In this document: piece after piece, positions 45,834 through 54,957 of the stretch
Layout: every line of letters starts with the position of its first letter
Numbering within the stretch: the first letter of the stretch is position 1
From: Candidatus Palauibacter rhopaloidicola
Lineage (GTDB): Bacteria; Gemmatimonadota; Gemmatimonadetes; Palauibacterales; Palauibacteraceae
Reading direction: 5' to 3'
DNA length: 64,000 nucleotides
Assembly (NCBI GenBank): GCA_026914155.1
Contig: JAPPGH010000010.1
Span: 62,001 to 126,000, forward strand
The notes under the pieces: generated by a model
Database searches by the model: none
Seen by the model: only the letters and a program-made list of their open reading frames with translations
Told to the model about the DNA's origin: nothing
Program-made: the position numbers and the translations under genes

Positions 45834-47035
45834 GCCCGGAGGATGGGCGGGCGAGCGGCGCGGAGGGCGGGGCGCCCACACCGCCCGGGCGGCTGGCCGG
45901 CATTCCGGGGTTCGACATCGACGGGGTGGCGCGGGCGGCGGAGAGCGATCCCGGCATCCTCCGGCTCGAGAACCTCGACACCGACCTGCGCCCGCCCGCG
46001 GCGGCCGTGGCCGCCACCCGCGCCGCGCTCGAATCGCCGGCCGCCAACAGCTACCTGCCCTTCACGGGCCGGGCCGACCTTCGCGCGGCGGCCGCCCGGC
46101 ACGTCGGCCGGCTCTCCGGGCGGGACTACGACCCGGACCGGGAGTGCGTGATCACGGCGGGCGGCACGGAGGGCCTGCTCAACGCCCTGCTCGCGACGGT
46201 GGACCCGGGCGACGAGGTGATCGTCACCGACCCCACGTACGCCGGCATGCTCCAGCGAGTGCGGCTGGCGGGTGCGCGCCCGCGGCTCGCCCCCTGGCGG
46301 TACGAGGCGGCGGAGGGCTGGCGCCTCGACCTTGACGCCGTTGCCGGGTGCATCGGCGACCGGACGCGGGCGCTCTTCATCATGAACCCGTCGATGCCGT
46401 CCGGCGGCGTGCTCGACGCCGACGACTGGGCCGTCGTGGCGGAACTCTGCCGGCGCCACGACCTGTGGCTGCTCTACAACGCCGCCATGGAACGCATCCT
46501 GTACGACGGCCGCCCCTACCTGCACCCGGCCAGCCTACCGGGCATGCGGGGGCGCACGCTCACGGTCGGCTCGGTCTCCAAGGAGCACCGCATGATCGGC
46601 TGGCGCACGGGCTGGATCGTCGGGCCGGCCGCCGCCATGGCCGCCGTCGCCAAGGTCGGGATCTACAACATCGTGACGGGGGTCGGGATCGGGCAGCCCG
46701 GCGCGCTGGCGGCGCTGACCGCCGCGGACGAAGCGGAGGACGTGGCCGCGAGCGTGCGGCGCTGGGAGCGCCGGCGTGACGCGGTGCTCGCGGCGCTCCG
46801 CGACTACCCGGTCCGACCCGCCGCGGGCGGCTGGTCGCTCCTCGTCGACACCCGGCCCCTCGGCTTCACCGCCCGCGAGCTTTCCGGACGGCTCCTCGCC
46901 CGCGCGGGCGTCGCCGCCACTCCCATGGACGCCTGGGGCGGCCCGGACGCCGAGTACCAACTCCGCCTCGTATTCAGCAACGAGCCCGCCGCCCGCCTCC
47001 AGAGCCTCGGCGACCGCTTCGCCGGCGCCCTGTAG
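45830..47035 (+). CDS. Fold-type I PLP-dependent aminotransferase with atypical active-site residues
   Basis: A 401-residue class I/II aminotransferase-fold protein. SYLPFTGRADLRAAAARHVG near residue 74, VITAGGTEGLLNALLATV near 107 and the probable PLP lysine in TVGSVSKEHRMIGWRTGW near 245-262 fit. But the usual NPxNPTG block reads NPSMPSGG, and the usual D-E-x-Y block that supplies the aspartate bound to the PLP pyridine nitrogen reads LLYNAAMERILYDG. So the Asn and Asp contacts are both changed. The start GTG 45830 overlaps the ligD stop as GTGA, so it is translationally coupled to ligD. The reaction cannot be assigned. Confidence 0.88.
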   Translation: MSPEDGRASGAEGGAPTPPGRLAGIPGFDIDGVARAAESDPGILRLENLDTDLRPPAAAVAATRAALESPAANSYLPFTGRADLRAAAARHVGRLSGRDYDPDRECVITAGGTEGLLNALLATVDPGDEVIVTDPTYAGMLQRVRLAGARPRLAPWRYEAAEGWRLDLDAVAGCIGDRTRALFIMNPSMPSGGVLDADDWAVVAELCRRHDLWLLYNAAMERILYDGRPYLHPASLPGMRGRTLTVGSVSKEHRMIGWRTGWIVGPAAAMAAVAKVGIYNIVTGVGIGQPGALAALTAADEAEDVAASVRRWERRRDAVLAALRDYPVRPAAGGWSLLVDTRPLGFTARELSGRLLARAGVAATPMDAWGGPDAEYQLRLVFSNEPAARLQSLGDRFAGAL

Positions 47036-47085
47036 CGATACATCGCAGGTAAGGCGAGGCGAGGCCGTCCGGTGCCCCGTCCCTG

Positions 47086-47865
47086 CTAGTCGTCGAGTCG
47101 GAGGGCGAGGAGGTTGGGCCAGAGTTTGCCGGTGACTAGGAAGACGCCGGTTTCGGGGACGTAGGCGATGCCGTTGAGCACGGCTTCCGGGTCTCCGGGC
47201 TTGCGGGCGCTGAGGGGGACGCTCGACAGGTCGAGTTCGCCGAGGACTTCGCCGGTGGCCTTGTCGATGCGGACGATGAGGTCCGTCTGGTAGACGTTGG
47301 CGTAGATCCAGTCGTCCACGCACTCCAGTTCGTTCAGTCGGCGCTGCGGGGATCCGCCGCGGGTCACCTCAAGCGTCGCGAGCACGGCGAACGTGCGCGG
47401 GTCGCGGCGTTCGAGCGCGCTCGAACCGTCGGACATCCAGAGCGACTCGCCGTCGTGGCAGAGGCCCCAGCCCTCGCCCTCGTAGGCGAACTCCCGGAGC
47501 ACCTCAAGGGTCTCGAGATCGTAGACGAAGGCCCGGCCGGACTTCCACGTGAGCTGCACGAGTTCCGAGTCCACGCGGGCGAGTCCTTCGCCGAACAGCG
47601 CCGAGTCCACCGCGACGCTCGCCAGGATTTCGCCCGTCGGCACGTCGACGCGTCGGACGCTCGATTCGCCGTAGCGGCCGGTGCTCTCGAGGAGTGCCCC
47701 GTCGTGGAAGAGGAGCCCCTGCGTGTACGCGGCGGGATCGTGCGGGAACGTCCCCAGGATCTCGTACTCGATGGACGGAACCGCGACGGATGCGCAGCCC
47801 GCCAGCGCGCAGAGCGTGAGCGTCCATAGGCCGCGAAAGCCCGGCCGCAGCCTCACCCGTTGCAT
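47086..47865 (-). CDS. Glutaminyl-peptide cyclotransferase (Glu_cyclase_2 family) lipoprotein
   Basis: A 259-residue beta-propeller enzyme of the plant-type glutaminyl cyclase family, forming pyroglutamate at peptide N-termini. A signal ends in the lipobox LCALAGCAS. The propeller blocks GTFPHDPAAYTQGLLFHDGAL near residue 38, ALFGEGLARVDSELVQLTWK, EGEGWGLCHDGESLWMSDGS near 128 and RLNELECVDDWIYANVYQTD near 168 are typical, ending TGKLWPNLLALRL. ATG 47865 lies 10 bases after the stop of the FAD oxidoreductase gene. It should act on the cell surface or in the periplasm. Confidence 0.93.
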   Translation of the reverse strand: MQRVRLRPGFRGLWTLTLCALAGCASVAVPSIEYEILGTFPHDPAAYTQGLLFHDGALLESTGRYGESSVRRVDVPTGEILASVAVDSALFGEGLARVDSELVQLTWKSGRAFVYDLETLEVLREFAYEGEGWGLCHDGESLWMSDGSSALERRDPRTFAVLATLEVTRGGSPQRRLNELECVDDWIYANVYQTDLIVRIDKATGEVLGELDLSSVPLSARKPGDPEAVLNGIAYVPETGVFLVTGKLWPNLLALRLDD

Positions 47866-47875
47866 CGCGGCGGCA

Positions 47876-49822
47876 TCAGATCAGGTCGAGGACGGACTCG
47901 ACGGCTCGGCGACCCTCGGCGGACGCGCCGGTCCAGTTCTGGTGCCCCCGCAACTCCGAGTGGCCGATCGCGACGCGTCCGAAGGGCTCGCGAATCACAT
48001 CCGGCGGGGCCGGGGCCCCGTCGCGTCCGAAGAAGAAGCCGGGTCCGGGCGCCACGTAGGCGTGCCCCCAGCGATTGAGCACGAGGCCGGCGATATCCCC
48101 CGCCGGATCGAAGCCGCCTTCCGCGAAGAGCTCGACCATCTGCGCCCGCAGCCGTCTCTCGTATTCCGTGAACGACGTGCTCAGCATCTCCGTGCGGCCA
48201 GCCATCCCCTGGTCCGTCGGCGACGCGCCGGGCGCCTCGAAGGTCATGTAGAAGGTCAGCATCGTCGGGTGATCGGGCGCGTGAACCGGCCGGTAGTCGC
48301 CCGCATACATGGGCCGCCGGATGTTGCACGAGAAGCCGAGATCGCCCTCGTAGAAGCATCCGGCGATGCCGAGGCGGTCGAGGAAGCGCCAGTTCCGGAG
48401 CGCCACGTTTGCGACCAGGATCGGTCCGTGGCGGAAGTGGTCGTAGGCCGCGCGGTGCCCGTCCGGCAGATCGGCCGCGATGTAGCGGTTCATCCACCCG
48501 CCGCTCGCGAGCACGACCCCATCGGCCTCGACGGTGTAGGCGCGGTCCTTGTGCACGTACGTGACGCGCACGCGGCCGTCGCCCGCTCCCGCGTGCCGCA
48601 CGTCGATCGCCGTGCACCCCAGCCGCAGCCGCACGGGCTGATCCGGCCGGTCGAGGGCGCCGAAGTCGATCGCCCCGTTCAGCACGTCCCCCAGCGTGCG
48701 CTCGCCCGCGATCCCGTCCGGCACGACGTCCTTCACGAAATAGCGGGCGATCCCAGCGTTTCCCCCGGGGAAGGAGTGGAAGGTCATGCCGTCGTAGCGC
48801 GACGGAAGCCCGAAGCCGGGCAGGTCGAAGTGCATCCCCCACCAGGCGGAGATGGCGTCGCAGCCGAGTCCGATGATGCTGGCGAGGATCGGATCCACGT
48901 ACGCCGTCACCTCCGGCGGCAGGCCGAGCACGTCCTCGTAGTAGGCCTGGAGCGTCATGCCGTCGAGCCACGGCCCGGGGTTGTCCGGCCCCCCGGGCGC
49001 ATCCGGGGGCACGTGGTCCGTGACCCGTGCGGTCCGCCAGCGCTCGAAGCCCTCCCGAACCTCCGGCGTCCAGGGCGCGCGGGAGGGATCGCCCCACAGG
49101 TCATTGACCCAGCCGCCCGAACCGCCCGACCAGCCGGGACGCCCGCCTCGCCGCGTCCCCCCGAAGTAGTGCCCGATGGAGAACTGGTCCTGCACCCAGT
49201 GCATGAAGCCGTAGTTCTCGAGCGGCGCCTTCACCTGGCCCGCGTCGGGCGCGTACTCGAACTCGCACGGGATGCCCAGCGACGTGAAGTAGTCGTCCGG
49301 CTCCCCGGTGGGCGGGCGTATGCCGAAGTCGTTCGAACCCTGCGGCCCGGCCAGGCGCACGCCGTCGACCATGATGTCGTTGCGCTTCGCCTCCCCGCCG
49401 AACACGGGGTGATTGTCGAGGACGAGACAGCGGCCCGAGGGCCGGTGCCGCTTGAAGTGGTGCGCGGCGGAGAGACCCGCGAGCCCACCCCCGACGATCA
49501 CGACGTCGAAGCGCTCTCCGGTGTCCGTCGTCTCTCCGCTCGGAGCCCGCCCGTCGCGAACCCAGTGCGCCGAGCGGACGACCTCGGGCGTGTTGCCGTG
49601 CGAGGACGCGTAGTCTCCCACGCCGCCCGGCCCGTACCAGTCGGGCCCCAGCGCGTCGGACCACGGTTCGGACGCCATGCCCGGGACGACACCGGCGCTC
49701 GCGTCTCCGGAATCGCCCGGCGCACACCCGAGGAGCGCGGAGCCCGCGATCCCCGCTCCGGCCAGTTGGACGAAGTCGCGCCGCGTGATCTCCCGGTCGA
49801 GACCCAGCTCACGGTCCGTCAT
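47876..49822 (-). CDS. Tat-exported FAD-dependent oxidoreductase, spermidine dehydrogenase-like
   Basis: A 648-residue flavoprotein. The N-terminus has a twin-arginine signal (ITRRDFVQLAGAGIAGSALLG, with a cysteine that could be lipidated). The FAD-binding Rossmann motif VVIVGGGLAGLSAAHHFKR is near residue 105, followed by CLVLDNHPVFGGEAKRND. FDLPGFGLPSRYDGMTFHSFPGGNAGI near 350 and the C-terminal GRVAIGHSELRGHQNWTGASAEG also resemble spermidine dehydrogenase (SpdH) homologues. The amine substrate is an inference. ATG 49822 is chosen; the longer frame enters the S9 peptidase gene's complement. It lies 47 bases after that gene and 10 before the cyclotransferase. Confidence 0.86.
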   Translation of the reverse strand: MTDRELGLDREITRRDFVQLAGAGIAGSALLGCAPGDSGDASAGVVPGMASEPWSDALGPDWYGPGGVGDYASSHGNTPEVVRSAHWVRDGRAPSGETTDTGERFDVVIVGGGLAGLSAAHHFKRHRPSGRCLVLDNHPVFGGEAKRNDIMVDGVRLAGPQGSNDFGIRPPTGEPDDYFTSLGIPCEFEYAPDAGQVKAPLENYGFMHWVQDQFSIGHYFGGTRRGGRPGWSGGSGGWVNDLWGDPSRAPWTPEVREGFERWRTARVTDHVPPDAPGGPDNPGPWLDGMTLQAYYEDVLGLPPEVTAYVDPILASIIGLGCDAISAWWGMHFDLPGFGLPSRYDGMTFHSFPGGNAGIARYFVKDVVPDGIAGERTLGDVLNGAIDFGALDRPDQPVRLRLGCTAIDVRHAGAGDGRVRVTYVHKDRAYTVEADGVVLASGGWMNRYIAADLPDGHRAAYDHFRHGPILVANVALRNWRFLDRLGIAGCFYEGDLGFSCNIRRPMYAGDYRPVHAPDHPTMLTFYMTFEAPGASPTDQGMAGRTEMLSTSFTEYERRLRAQMVELFAEGGFDPAGDIAGLVLNRWGHAYVAPGPGFFFGRDGAPAPPDVIREPFGRVAIGHSELRGHQNWTGASAEGRRAVESVLDLI

Positions 49823-49869
49823 CCCGGTGCGCGGCCCGCGGCTACCACCCCCATCCCCGCGGCTGCGGC

Positions 49870-51972
49870 TCACTGCGTCGTCGTCCCGCCCGGCCGGTAG
49901 CGCTCGAACCAGGCGAGGATGTGCTGCACCTTGCTGATGAGGCCGCTCGGACGCGCACCGATGCTGTGGTTCGCCTCGGGAATCCGCACGAGCACCGACG
50001 GCACCTTCTGGATCCTCAGCGCCTGGTAGAACTGCTCCGACTCCGACATCGGCGTCCGCCAGTCGACCTCGCCCGTGATGAGCATCGTCGGCGTCGTCAC
50101 GTTCGCGATGTGGTGGACCGGCGAGCGCTCCATGTAGTGTTCGAGGTTGTCCCACGGCGCGCCCGGGAACCAGTAGTTGAGGCCGCCGCTGCCGCCCATG
50201 TCCGCGGTCAGGACCCACGAATACCAGTTGATGACGGGCTTCTGCGACGCGGCCGCGGCGAAGCGGTCCGTGTGCGTCACGATCCACGCCGTCAGCACGC
50301 CGCCGCCCGAACCGCCGGTGACGAAGAGCTGGTCCTCGTCGATGTATCCGCGCGAGATCACCTCATCGACCCCCGACATCAGATCGTCGAAGTCGTGGCT
50401 CGGATAGGCGTGGTGGATCTCGTTCCCGAAGTCCTCGCCGTAGCTCGTGCTCCCGCGCGGGTTCGTGTAGAGGACTACGTAGCCCGCCGTCGCAAAGAGC
50501 TGGACTTCGGCGCTGAAGCGGTCGCCGTAGTTGGCGAACGGACCGCCGTGGATCTCGAGCAGGAGCGGATACTTGCGGCTCGGGTCGAAGTCCGGCGGCT
50601 TCACGATCCAGCCCTGGATGTCGAGTCCGTCGTGCGAGGACTTGTACCAGACCTCCTCCGTCTCCCCGATCGCCTTCTGCGCGAAGAGGTCTTCGTTCAG
50701 ATGCGTGAGGCGCTGCCAGTCGCCGCCGCGATTCGTCACGGCGAGGTCCGAGGGGTGGTCGGGCGTCCCGTAGGTGAAGGCGAAGCGGTCGTTCCCGGAG
50801 GTCGAGAAGGTGCCGCCCCCATAGGGACGGCCGATCGACAGACCCTGAACGCTGGAGACGATATCCGTCACGTTCCCGTCGAGATCGACGTGGGCCAGTC
50901 GTGTATTCCCCTCGGTGTCGTACTGGAAGAAGAGCCCCTCCCCGTCGCTCGCCCAGTGGAGGTTTCCGATCGAGCGGTCGAGGTCATCGGCGAGGAGGCG
51001 CGATCCGGATCCATCCCGGCTCATCACGTAGAGCTTCGACACCTGGTGTCCGAGGAAACGGTCATCGTAGCCGGTGTAGGCGATCATGCCGCCGTCCGGC
51101 GACGCCGTCGGACTCGAGTCGGGGCCGCGCCGGTCCGTAAGCTGCCGGACGGCCCCATCCGAAACGGCAAACTCGAAGATCTCGGAGTCCCGCACGTACT
51201 CCCAGTCGTCGCGACGGGTGGCCGAGATCAGCAGGTGCTGGGAATCGGGCGTCCACTCGGGCGTCCCTCCGTGGTTGTAGGGGCCGTGCGTGACCTGGCG
51301 CGGCGTCCCTCCCTCCGCGGGGAGGACGAAGACATGGGAGTACCCGACCGGCAGGAAGCCCTGGCTGTCCGAGCGGTAGTAGAGCCGTTCGTACGTCGTG
51401 GCGGGCGGCGCCCAGGTCGCGCCTTCCGGCTTCGCCGGCATCTGCGCGAAGGGCGGAGGCGTGTCCGGGACGAACATGCTGAAGGCGATCGTGCTCCCGT
51501 CGGGGGACCACGAGAGCCCGCCCGGGCCTCGCTCCAACTGCGTGAGCAGGGCCGTCTGTCCGGTGTCCATCCAGCGCAGGTACAGCTGCGCCTTCCCGTG
51601 CTCGTCGCTCGCGACGTAAAGGAGCCGCGTGCCGTCCGGCGACCAGCGCGGCGACGAGAAGTTCCTCTGTCCGGTGAGGAGCGGACGGTGGTTCGAACCG
51701 TCGTAGTCGACGATCCACAGGTTGCTCCGCTGACGGTCCGTCATGATGTCCATCGAGGACCGCACGTAGACGACCCGGGAACCGTCGGGCGAGATCCGGG
51801 GATCGCCGGCGACTTCGAGTTCGAACACGTCCGCCGGGCCGAAGTGATCCGGGTCCCGCTCCTGCCCGGCCAGCGGCCCGGCGGGGGCGAGGATGGCGAA
51901 CGCAAGCGCGGCGGTGGCCACCCGGAAAGCCACCGCGGAGCTGCCGACCCTGTCTTCTCGTGACGACGTCAT
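49870..51972 (-). CDS. S9 family peptidase (prolyl oligopeptidase-like, secreted)
   Basis: A 700-residue secreted serine peptidase. ATG 51972 has a perfect AGGAGG upstream. A signal peptide (ATAALAFAILAPAGPLAGQ) is followed by a beta-propeller of WD40-like PD40 repeats (ISPDGSRVVYV, WSPDGTRLLYVAS, WSPDGSTIAFS, ASPDGGMIAYTG) and then an alpha/beta-hydrolase domain. The catalytic serine is in VTGGSGGGVLTAW near residue 530, the aspartate in ITGEVDWRTPMS near 620 and the histidine in PEANHSIG near 665. It belongs near dipeptidyl-peptidase IV and acylaminoacyl peptidases. It leads the peptidase-oxidoreductase-cyclase run. Confidence 0.96.
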   Translation of the reverse strand: MTSSREDRVGSSAVAFRVATAALAFAILAPAGPLAGQERDPDHFGPADVFELEVAGDPRISPDGSRVVYVRSSMDIMTDRQRSNLWIVDYDGSNHRPLLTGQRNFSSPRWSPDGTRLLYVASDEHGKAQLYLRWMDTGQTALLTQLERGPGGLSWSPDGSTIAFSMFVPDTPPPFAQMPAKPEGATWAPPATTYERLYYRSDSQGFLPVGYSHVFVLPAEGGTPRQVTHGPYNHGGTPEWTPDSQHLLISATRRDDWEYVRDSEIFEFAVSDGAVRQLTDRRGPDSSPTASPDGGMIAYTGYDDRFLGHQVSKLYVMSRDGSGSRLLADDLDRSIGNLHWASDGEGLFFQYDTEGNTRLAHVDLDGNVTDIVSSVQGLSIGRPYGGGTFSTSGNDRFAFTYGTPDHPSDLAVTNRGGDWQRLTHLNEDLFAQKAIGETEEVWYKSSHDGLDIQGWIVKPPDFDPSRKYPLLLEIHGGPFANYGDRFSAEVQLFATAGYVVLYTNPRGSTSYGEDFGNEIHHAYPSHDFDDLMSGVDEVISRGYIDEDQLFVTGGSGGGVLTAWIVTHTDRFAAAASQKPVINWYSWVLTADMGGSGGLNYWFPGAPWDNLEHYMERSPVHHIANVTTPTMLITGEVDWRTPMSESEQFYQALRIQKVPSVLVRIPEANHSIGARPSGLISKVQHILAWFERYRPGGTTTQ

Positions 51973-51992
51973 GATTCCTCCTGGACTGCATC

Positions 51993-52013
51993 CGATCCCT
52001 GATTCGATCCCTG
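51993..52013. repeat. Two 9-base direct repeats upstream of the S9 peptidase gene
   Basis: CGATCCCTG occurs at 51993-52001 and 52005-52013, a 12-base period, in the gap between the S9 peptidase and mtnA. It may be chance or a protein-binding site. Confidence 0.5.
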
Positions 52014-52072
52014 CGGGGCGTCCCGTGGCAGTCAAGGTAGCGCGTTTCCCGCCGCCGGATAGGTTGCGCGGC

Positions 52073-53185
52073 ATGAACGAGCGCAAGTTTTCGGTGCCGG
52101 AAACGATTCGCTGGGGCCCCGGGGGTCTGAGCGCGCTGATCCTCGACCAGACGCTCCTTCCCGGCCTCCACGAGGAGAAGGAACTCTCGACCCTCGACGA
52201 CTTCATCGAGGCGATCGTCAGCCTGCGCGTGCGGGGCGCGCCGCTCATCGGGATCACGGCCGCCATCGGGCTCGCGGCGCTGGCGCGGCAGTCCGCCGCG
52301 GAAGGGATCTCGGCGGACAGGCTGAGGGAGCGGTTCGCCGGTTGGGCCGAGGGGCTCGCGAACGCCCGGCCGACGGCGGTCAACCTGGTGTGGGCGGTCC
52401 GCCGGCTGCGGGCGCGGCTGGAGGCAGCCACCGGCGACGCGGGAGCACTGGCCGCGGCGCTGGCGGCGGAGGCCGACGCCATCCACGAGGAGGACCGCCG
52501 CATGTGCCGCGCGATCGGGGAGCGCGCGGCGGCGCTGCTTGCGGGCGGCGAGTCGGTGATTACGCATTGCAACGCGGGGTCGCTCGCGACGGGCGGCATC
52601 GGGACGGCCCTCGCCCCGGTCTACGTCGCCGCCGAGACCGGCCGCCGGGTCCGCGTCTACGCCGACGAGACCCGCCCGCTCCTCCAGGGGAGCCGCCTCA
52701 CCGCGTGGGAGCTTTCGCGGGCCGGCATCGAGGTCACCGTGCTCGCCGACAACATGGCCGGATCGCTCTTCGCCTCGGACCCGCCGGACATCGCCTTCGT
52801 CGGCTCCGACCGCATCGCGGCCAACGGCGATGTCGCGAACAAGATCGGTACGTATCCCCTGGCCGTGCTGGCCCACCGCCACGGGGTCCCTTTCTACGTC
52901 CTCGCGCCGACCTCCACCGTGGATCTCGGCACACGCACCGGGGCGGAGATCCCGATCGAACACCGGGACCCGGACGAAGTCCGCCGCGGCTTCGGACCCC
53001 TCCTCGCCCCCGAGGAGGCCGGCGTGTACAGCCCCGCCTTCGACATCACGCCACACGAACTCGTGGCCGGCATCGTCACCGAGCGCGGCATCCACCGCCC
53101 ACCCTACACAGACTCCCTCGCCGCCGCCGTCCGCGCGGCCGAGGTGGAGCGGCGGCACCGGGAGCGGCGGCACCGGCCGACGTAG
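52073..53185 (+). CDS. mtnA: S-methyl-5-thioribose-1-phosphate isomerase
   Basis: Converts methylthioribose-1-phosphate to methylthioribulose-1-phosphate in methionine salvage. It has 370 residues. ETIRWGPGGLSALILDQTLLP near residue 9, SLRVRGAPLIGITAAIGLA near 50, ITHCNAGSLATGGIGTALA near 165 (catalytic Cys) and VLADNMAGSLFA near 225 (catalytic Asp) are all present, plus GSDRIAANGDVANKIGTYPLA. ATG 52073 gives a normal length; upstream in-frame starts lie in the divergent gene. It is divergent from the S9 peptidase. No other methionine salvage enzyme is in the window. Confidence 0.97.
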   Translation: MNERKFSVPETIRWGPGGLSALILDQTLLPGLHEEKELSTLDDFIEAIVSLRVRGAPLIGITAAIGLAALARQSAAEGISADRLRERFAGWAEGLANARPTAVNLVWAVRRLRARLEAATGDAGALAAALAAEADAIHEEDRRMCRAIGERAAALLAGGESVITHCNAGSLATGGIGTALAPVYVAAETGRRVRVYADETRPLLQGSRLTAWELSRAGIEVTVLADNMAGSLFASDPPDIAFVGSDRIAANGDVANKIGTYPLAVLAHRHGVPFYVLAPTSTVDLGTRTGAEIPIEHRDPDEVRRGFGPLLAPEEAGVYSPAFDITPHELVAGIVTERGIHRPPYTDSLAAAVRAAEVERRHRERRHRPT

Positions 53186-53247
53186 CCCGTCTCGCTGCGA
53201 CCGCCGCTCTCCCGCCGAAGCCGCGCGCCTCGGCTAACGCAATGTGC

Positions 53248-53826
53248 CTACCGGTCGTGGTGGAGGATGGGGAGGTACGCTCTCCAGGGCCCGACCTCGT
53301 CCTCGAACTGGTGCGCGACGACGCGCGCGATCTGGGCAATATGGTTGAGGTCGTGGACGGCCCAGGTGGTGAGCAGTTGTCGCAGCGTGACCTCGCCCAG
53401 CTCCGGGTGAAGTCCGCCCGCGTCCAGATCGCCCTCGCCTTCGACCACTTCCCGCAGCGCCGCGAGTCCGGTCTCGCGCAGGGTCTCGAACTCGTTGAGC
53501 AGCTCAGCCAGCGAGCGGTCCCGCGTGCGCTCGATATGCGCGAAACGATCGAACGGCGGGAACGGGCGCTCGCGGCCGTGTTCGAGAATCCACCGCGCCC
53601 GCGGAATCCAGTCGTCGATCTCGCCCTGAATGAGATGTCCGAGGACGCTGAACGCGCTGAACGTCCCCTCGCCCTCGTCCGCGTGCAGGAGCTCCGCCGG
53701 CAGATCCTCGAGCAGCACTCGCACGGTGCCGGGCGTGCGGGCGAGAAGCGTGAGGATGTCCTCCGCCAGTGCGTCGTCGCCGATGATCGTTTCGTTCGCC
53801 GCTTCGTTCGTTGTTTCTTCAGTCAC
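53248..53826 (-). CDS. DinB superfamily protein
   Basis: A 192-residue DinB-like four-helix protein. Likely metal-site histidines are in FSVLGHLIQGEIDDW near residue 62 and TWAVHDLNHIAQIARVV near 160. The N-terminus is acidic (TEETTNEAANETI). The start is GTG 53826, supported by GGGAGGAG six bases upstream. It is different from the DinB gene at 39155-39652: longer and closer to the DinB_2 type. It ends 62 bases from the convergent mtnA stop. Thiol-dependent transferase activity is possible but unproven. Confidence 0.9.
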   Translation of the reverse strand: MTEETTNEAANETIIGDDALAEDILTLLARTPGTVRVLLEDLPAELLHADEGEGTFSAFSVLGHLIQGEIDDWIPRARWILEHGRERPFPPFDRFAHIERTRDRSLAELLNEFETLRETGLAALREVVEGEGDLDAGGLHPELGEVTLRQLLTTWAVHDLNHIAQIARVVAHQFEDEVGPWRAYLPILHHDR

Positions 53827-54003
53827 CCGCACTCCTCCCGGTCGCGGTGCATGGAACCCGTCGGAACGGAACCTTCGGCCGCCGCCCTTGCAACGGAACT
53901 CCGGAACCGCATCCTGCTTCGATCCTGGTGTCGCTGCGACACTACAGCAGACCCCACTCCGCGGGGCCGGCAGCCCGAGGCAAACAAGGCGAGATCTTCC
54001 GGC

Positions 54004-54915
54004 GTGAGCGAAACGACACCTCCCCAGCACACCTCCCGGGAACCGGGCTCCAGCCGGTTCGTGGAGCGGCTGCGTGGGGAAACGCCGACGATGACGGTCG
54101 AACTCCGGCCGCCGCGGAGCGGACTCACGCGGGGCGGCGCGATGGACATGTGGATCGACCTCTCCCATGCCATCCGCGGTCTCGCGGCGCGCGACGCTTT
54201 TCTCATGCTCACGGACAGCGCCGTGGGCGAGGAGGAGGAGGAGAACCTCCAGCACCTGACGGCCAACCTCGCGAACGAGGTCGACCCCTGGCGGGTGGTT
54301 CCCTTCCTGACCTGCCTCCACCCCCTCGACTACTGCCTGCGCTATGTCGACCGCGCACGAGCCCGCGGCGTCGAAAGCGTCACGGTGACGGGCGGGGACA
54401 AGGTGCGGGGCGCCAAGCGATGCGTTCCCCACGGATATCAGCTCCGGCAGAAGTTCCGTGAGCGGACGCGGAGCCTGTCCCTCGGAGGCTGGGTCAACCT
54501 CCACCGCCCGATCGCCGAACAGATCGGCTTCGCCACGGACCGGGAGTTCGAAGCCGACTACTACCTCACGCAGGTGGTATCCCACCACGATGTCGCGCGG
54601 GCGGAGCGCTGGCTGGAAGGCGCGGGGCGCGAGGGCCTCGGGATTCCCGGCTCGTTCGGCGTCTTCTACTACCGGAACGGCCGCCGGACCGTACTGGAAC
54701 GGCTATCCCGTTTCTTCCCCGTACCGGTTGAAGCTGTGGCTTCGGCCTTCGCAGCCGGAGTCACGCCGGAGCGGCACTGCGCGGAGACGATCGTCGCCCT
54801 CCGCCGGCTCGGGGCGCGGCACGCCTACCTGTGCAACCTCGCCCCACACCGCGCCGCCACCCAGTTCGACCGCATCATGGCCGAGGTCGCCGCCCTGGAG
54901 GCCGGGGCGGGCTGA
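54004..54915 (+). CDS. Methylenetetrahydrofolate reductase-like protein
   Basis: A 303-residue protein that appears to have the MTHFR-type TIM barrel. TMTVELRPPRSGL near residue 30 resembles the EFFPPK start, VVPFLTCLHPLDYCLRYVDRA with VTVTGGD near 98-125 resembles the HLTC...LRGDP block, and EADYYLTQVVSHHDVARAERWL near 180 resembles the ADFIITQLFFD block. Several usual flavin contacts are changed, and the TIM-barrel aspartate in the GDP block becomes GGDK. The start GTG 54004 is tentative; ATG near 54091 is an alternative. It may not reduce methylene-THF at all. It is flanked by DinB and a toxin-antitoxin pair. Confidence 0.72.
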   Translation: MSETTPPQHTSREPGSSRFVERLRGETPTMTVELRPPRSGLTRGGAMDMWIDLSHAIRGLAARDAFLMLTDSAVGEEEEENLQHLTANLANEVDPWRVVPFLTCLHPLDYCLRYVDRARARGVESVTVTGGDKVRGAKRCVPHGYQLRQKFRERTRSLSLGGWVNLHRPIAEQIGFATDREFEADYYLTQVVSHHDVARAERWLEGAGREGLGIPGSFGVFYYRNGRRTVLERLSRFFPVPVEAVASAFAAGVTPERHCAETIVALRRLGARHAYLCNLAPHRAATQFDRIMAEVAALEAGAG

Positions 54916-54957
54916 TCCTCGCGCGGCGGTCCGCCCTGCTCCGTACGGCGCTCCGCC

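Noticed and set aside
43185-45881. An 898-codon minus-strand open frame opposite ligD
   Set aside because: Same GC-driven effect; ligD on the plus strand has all three expected domains.
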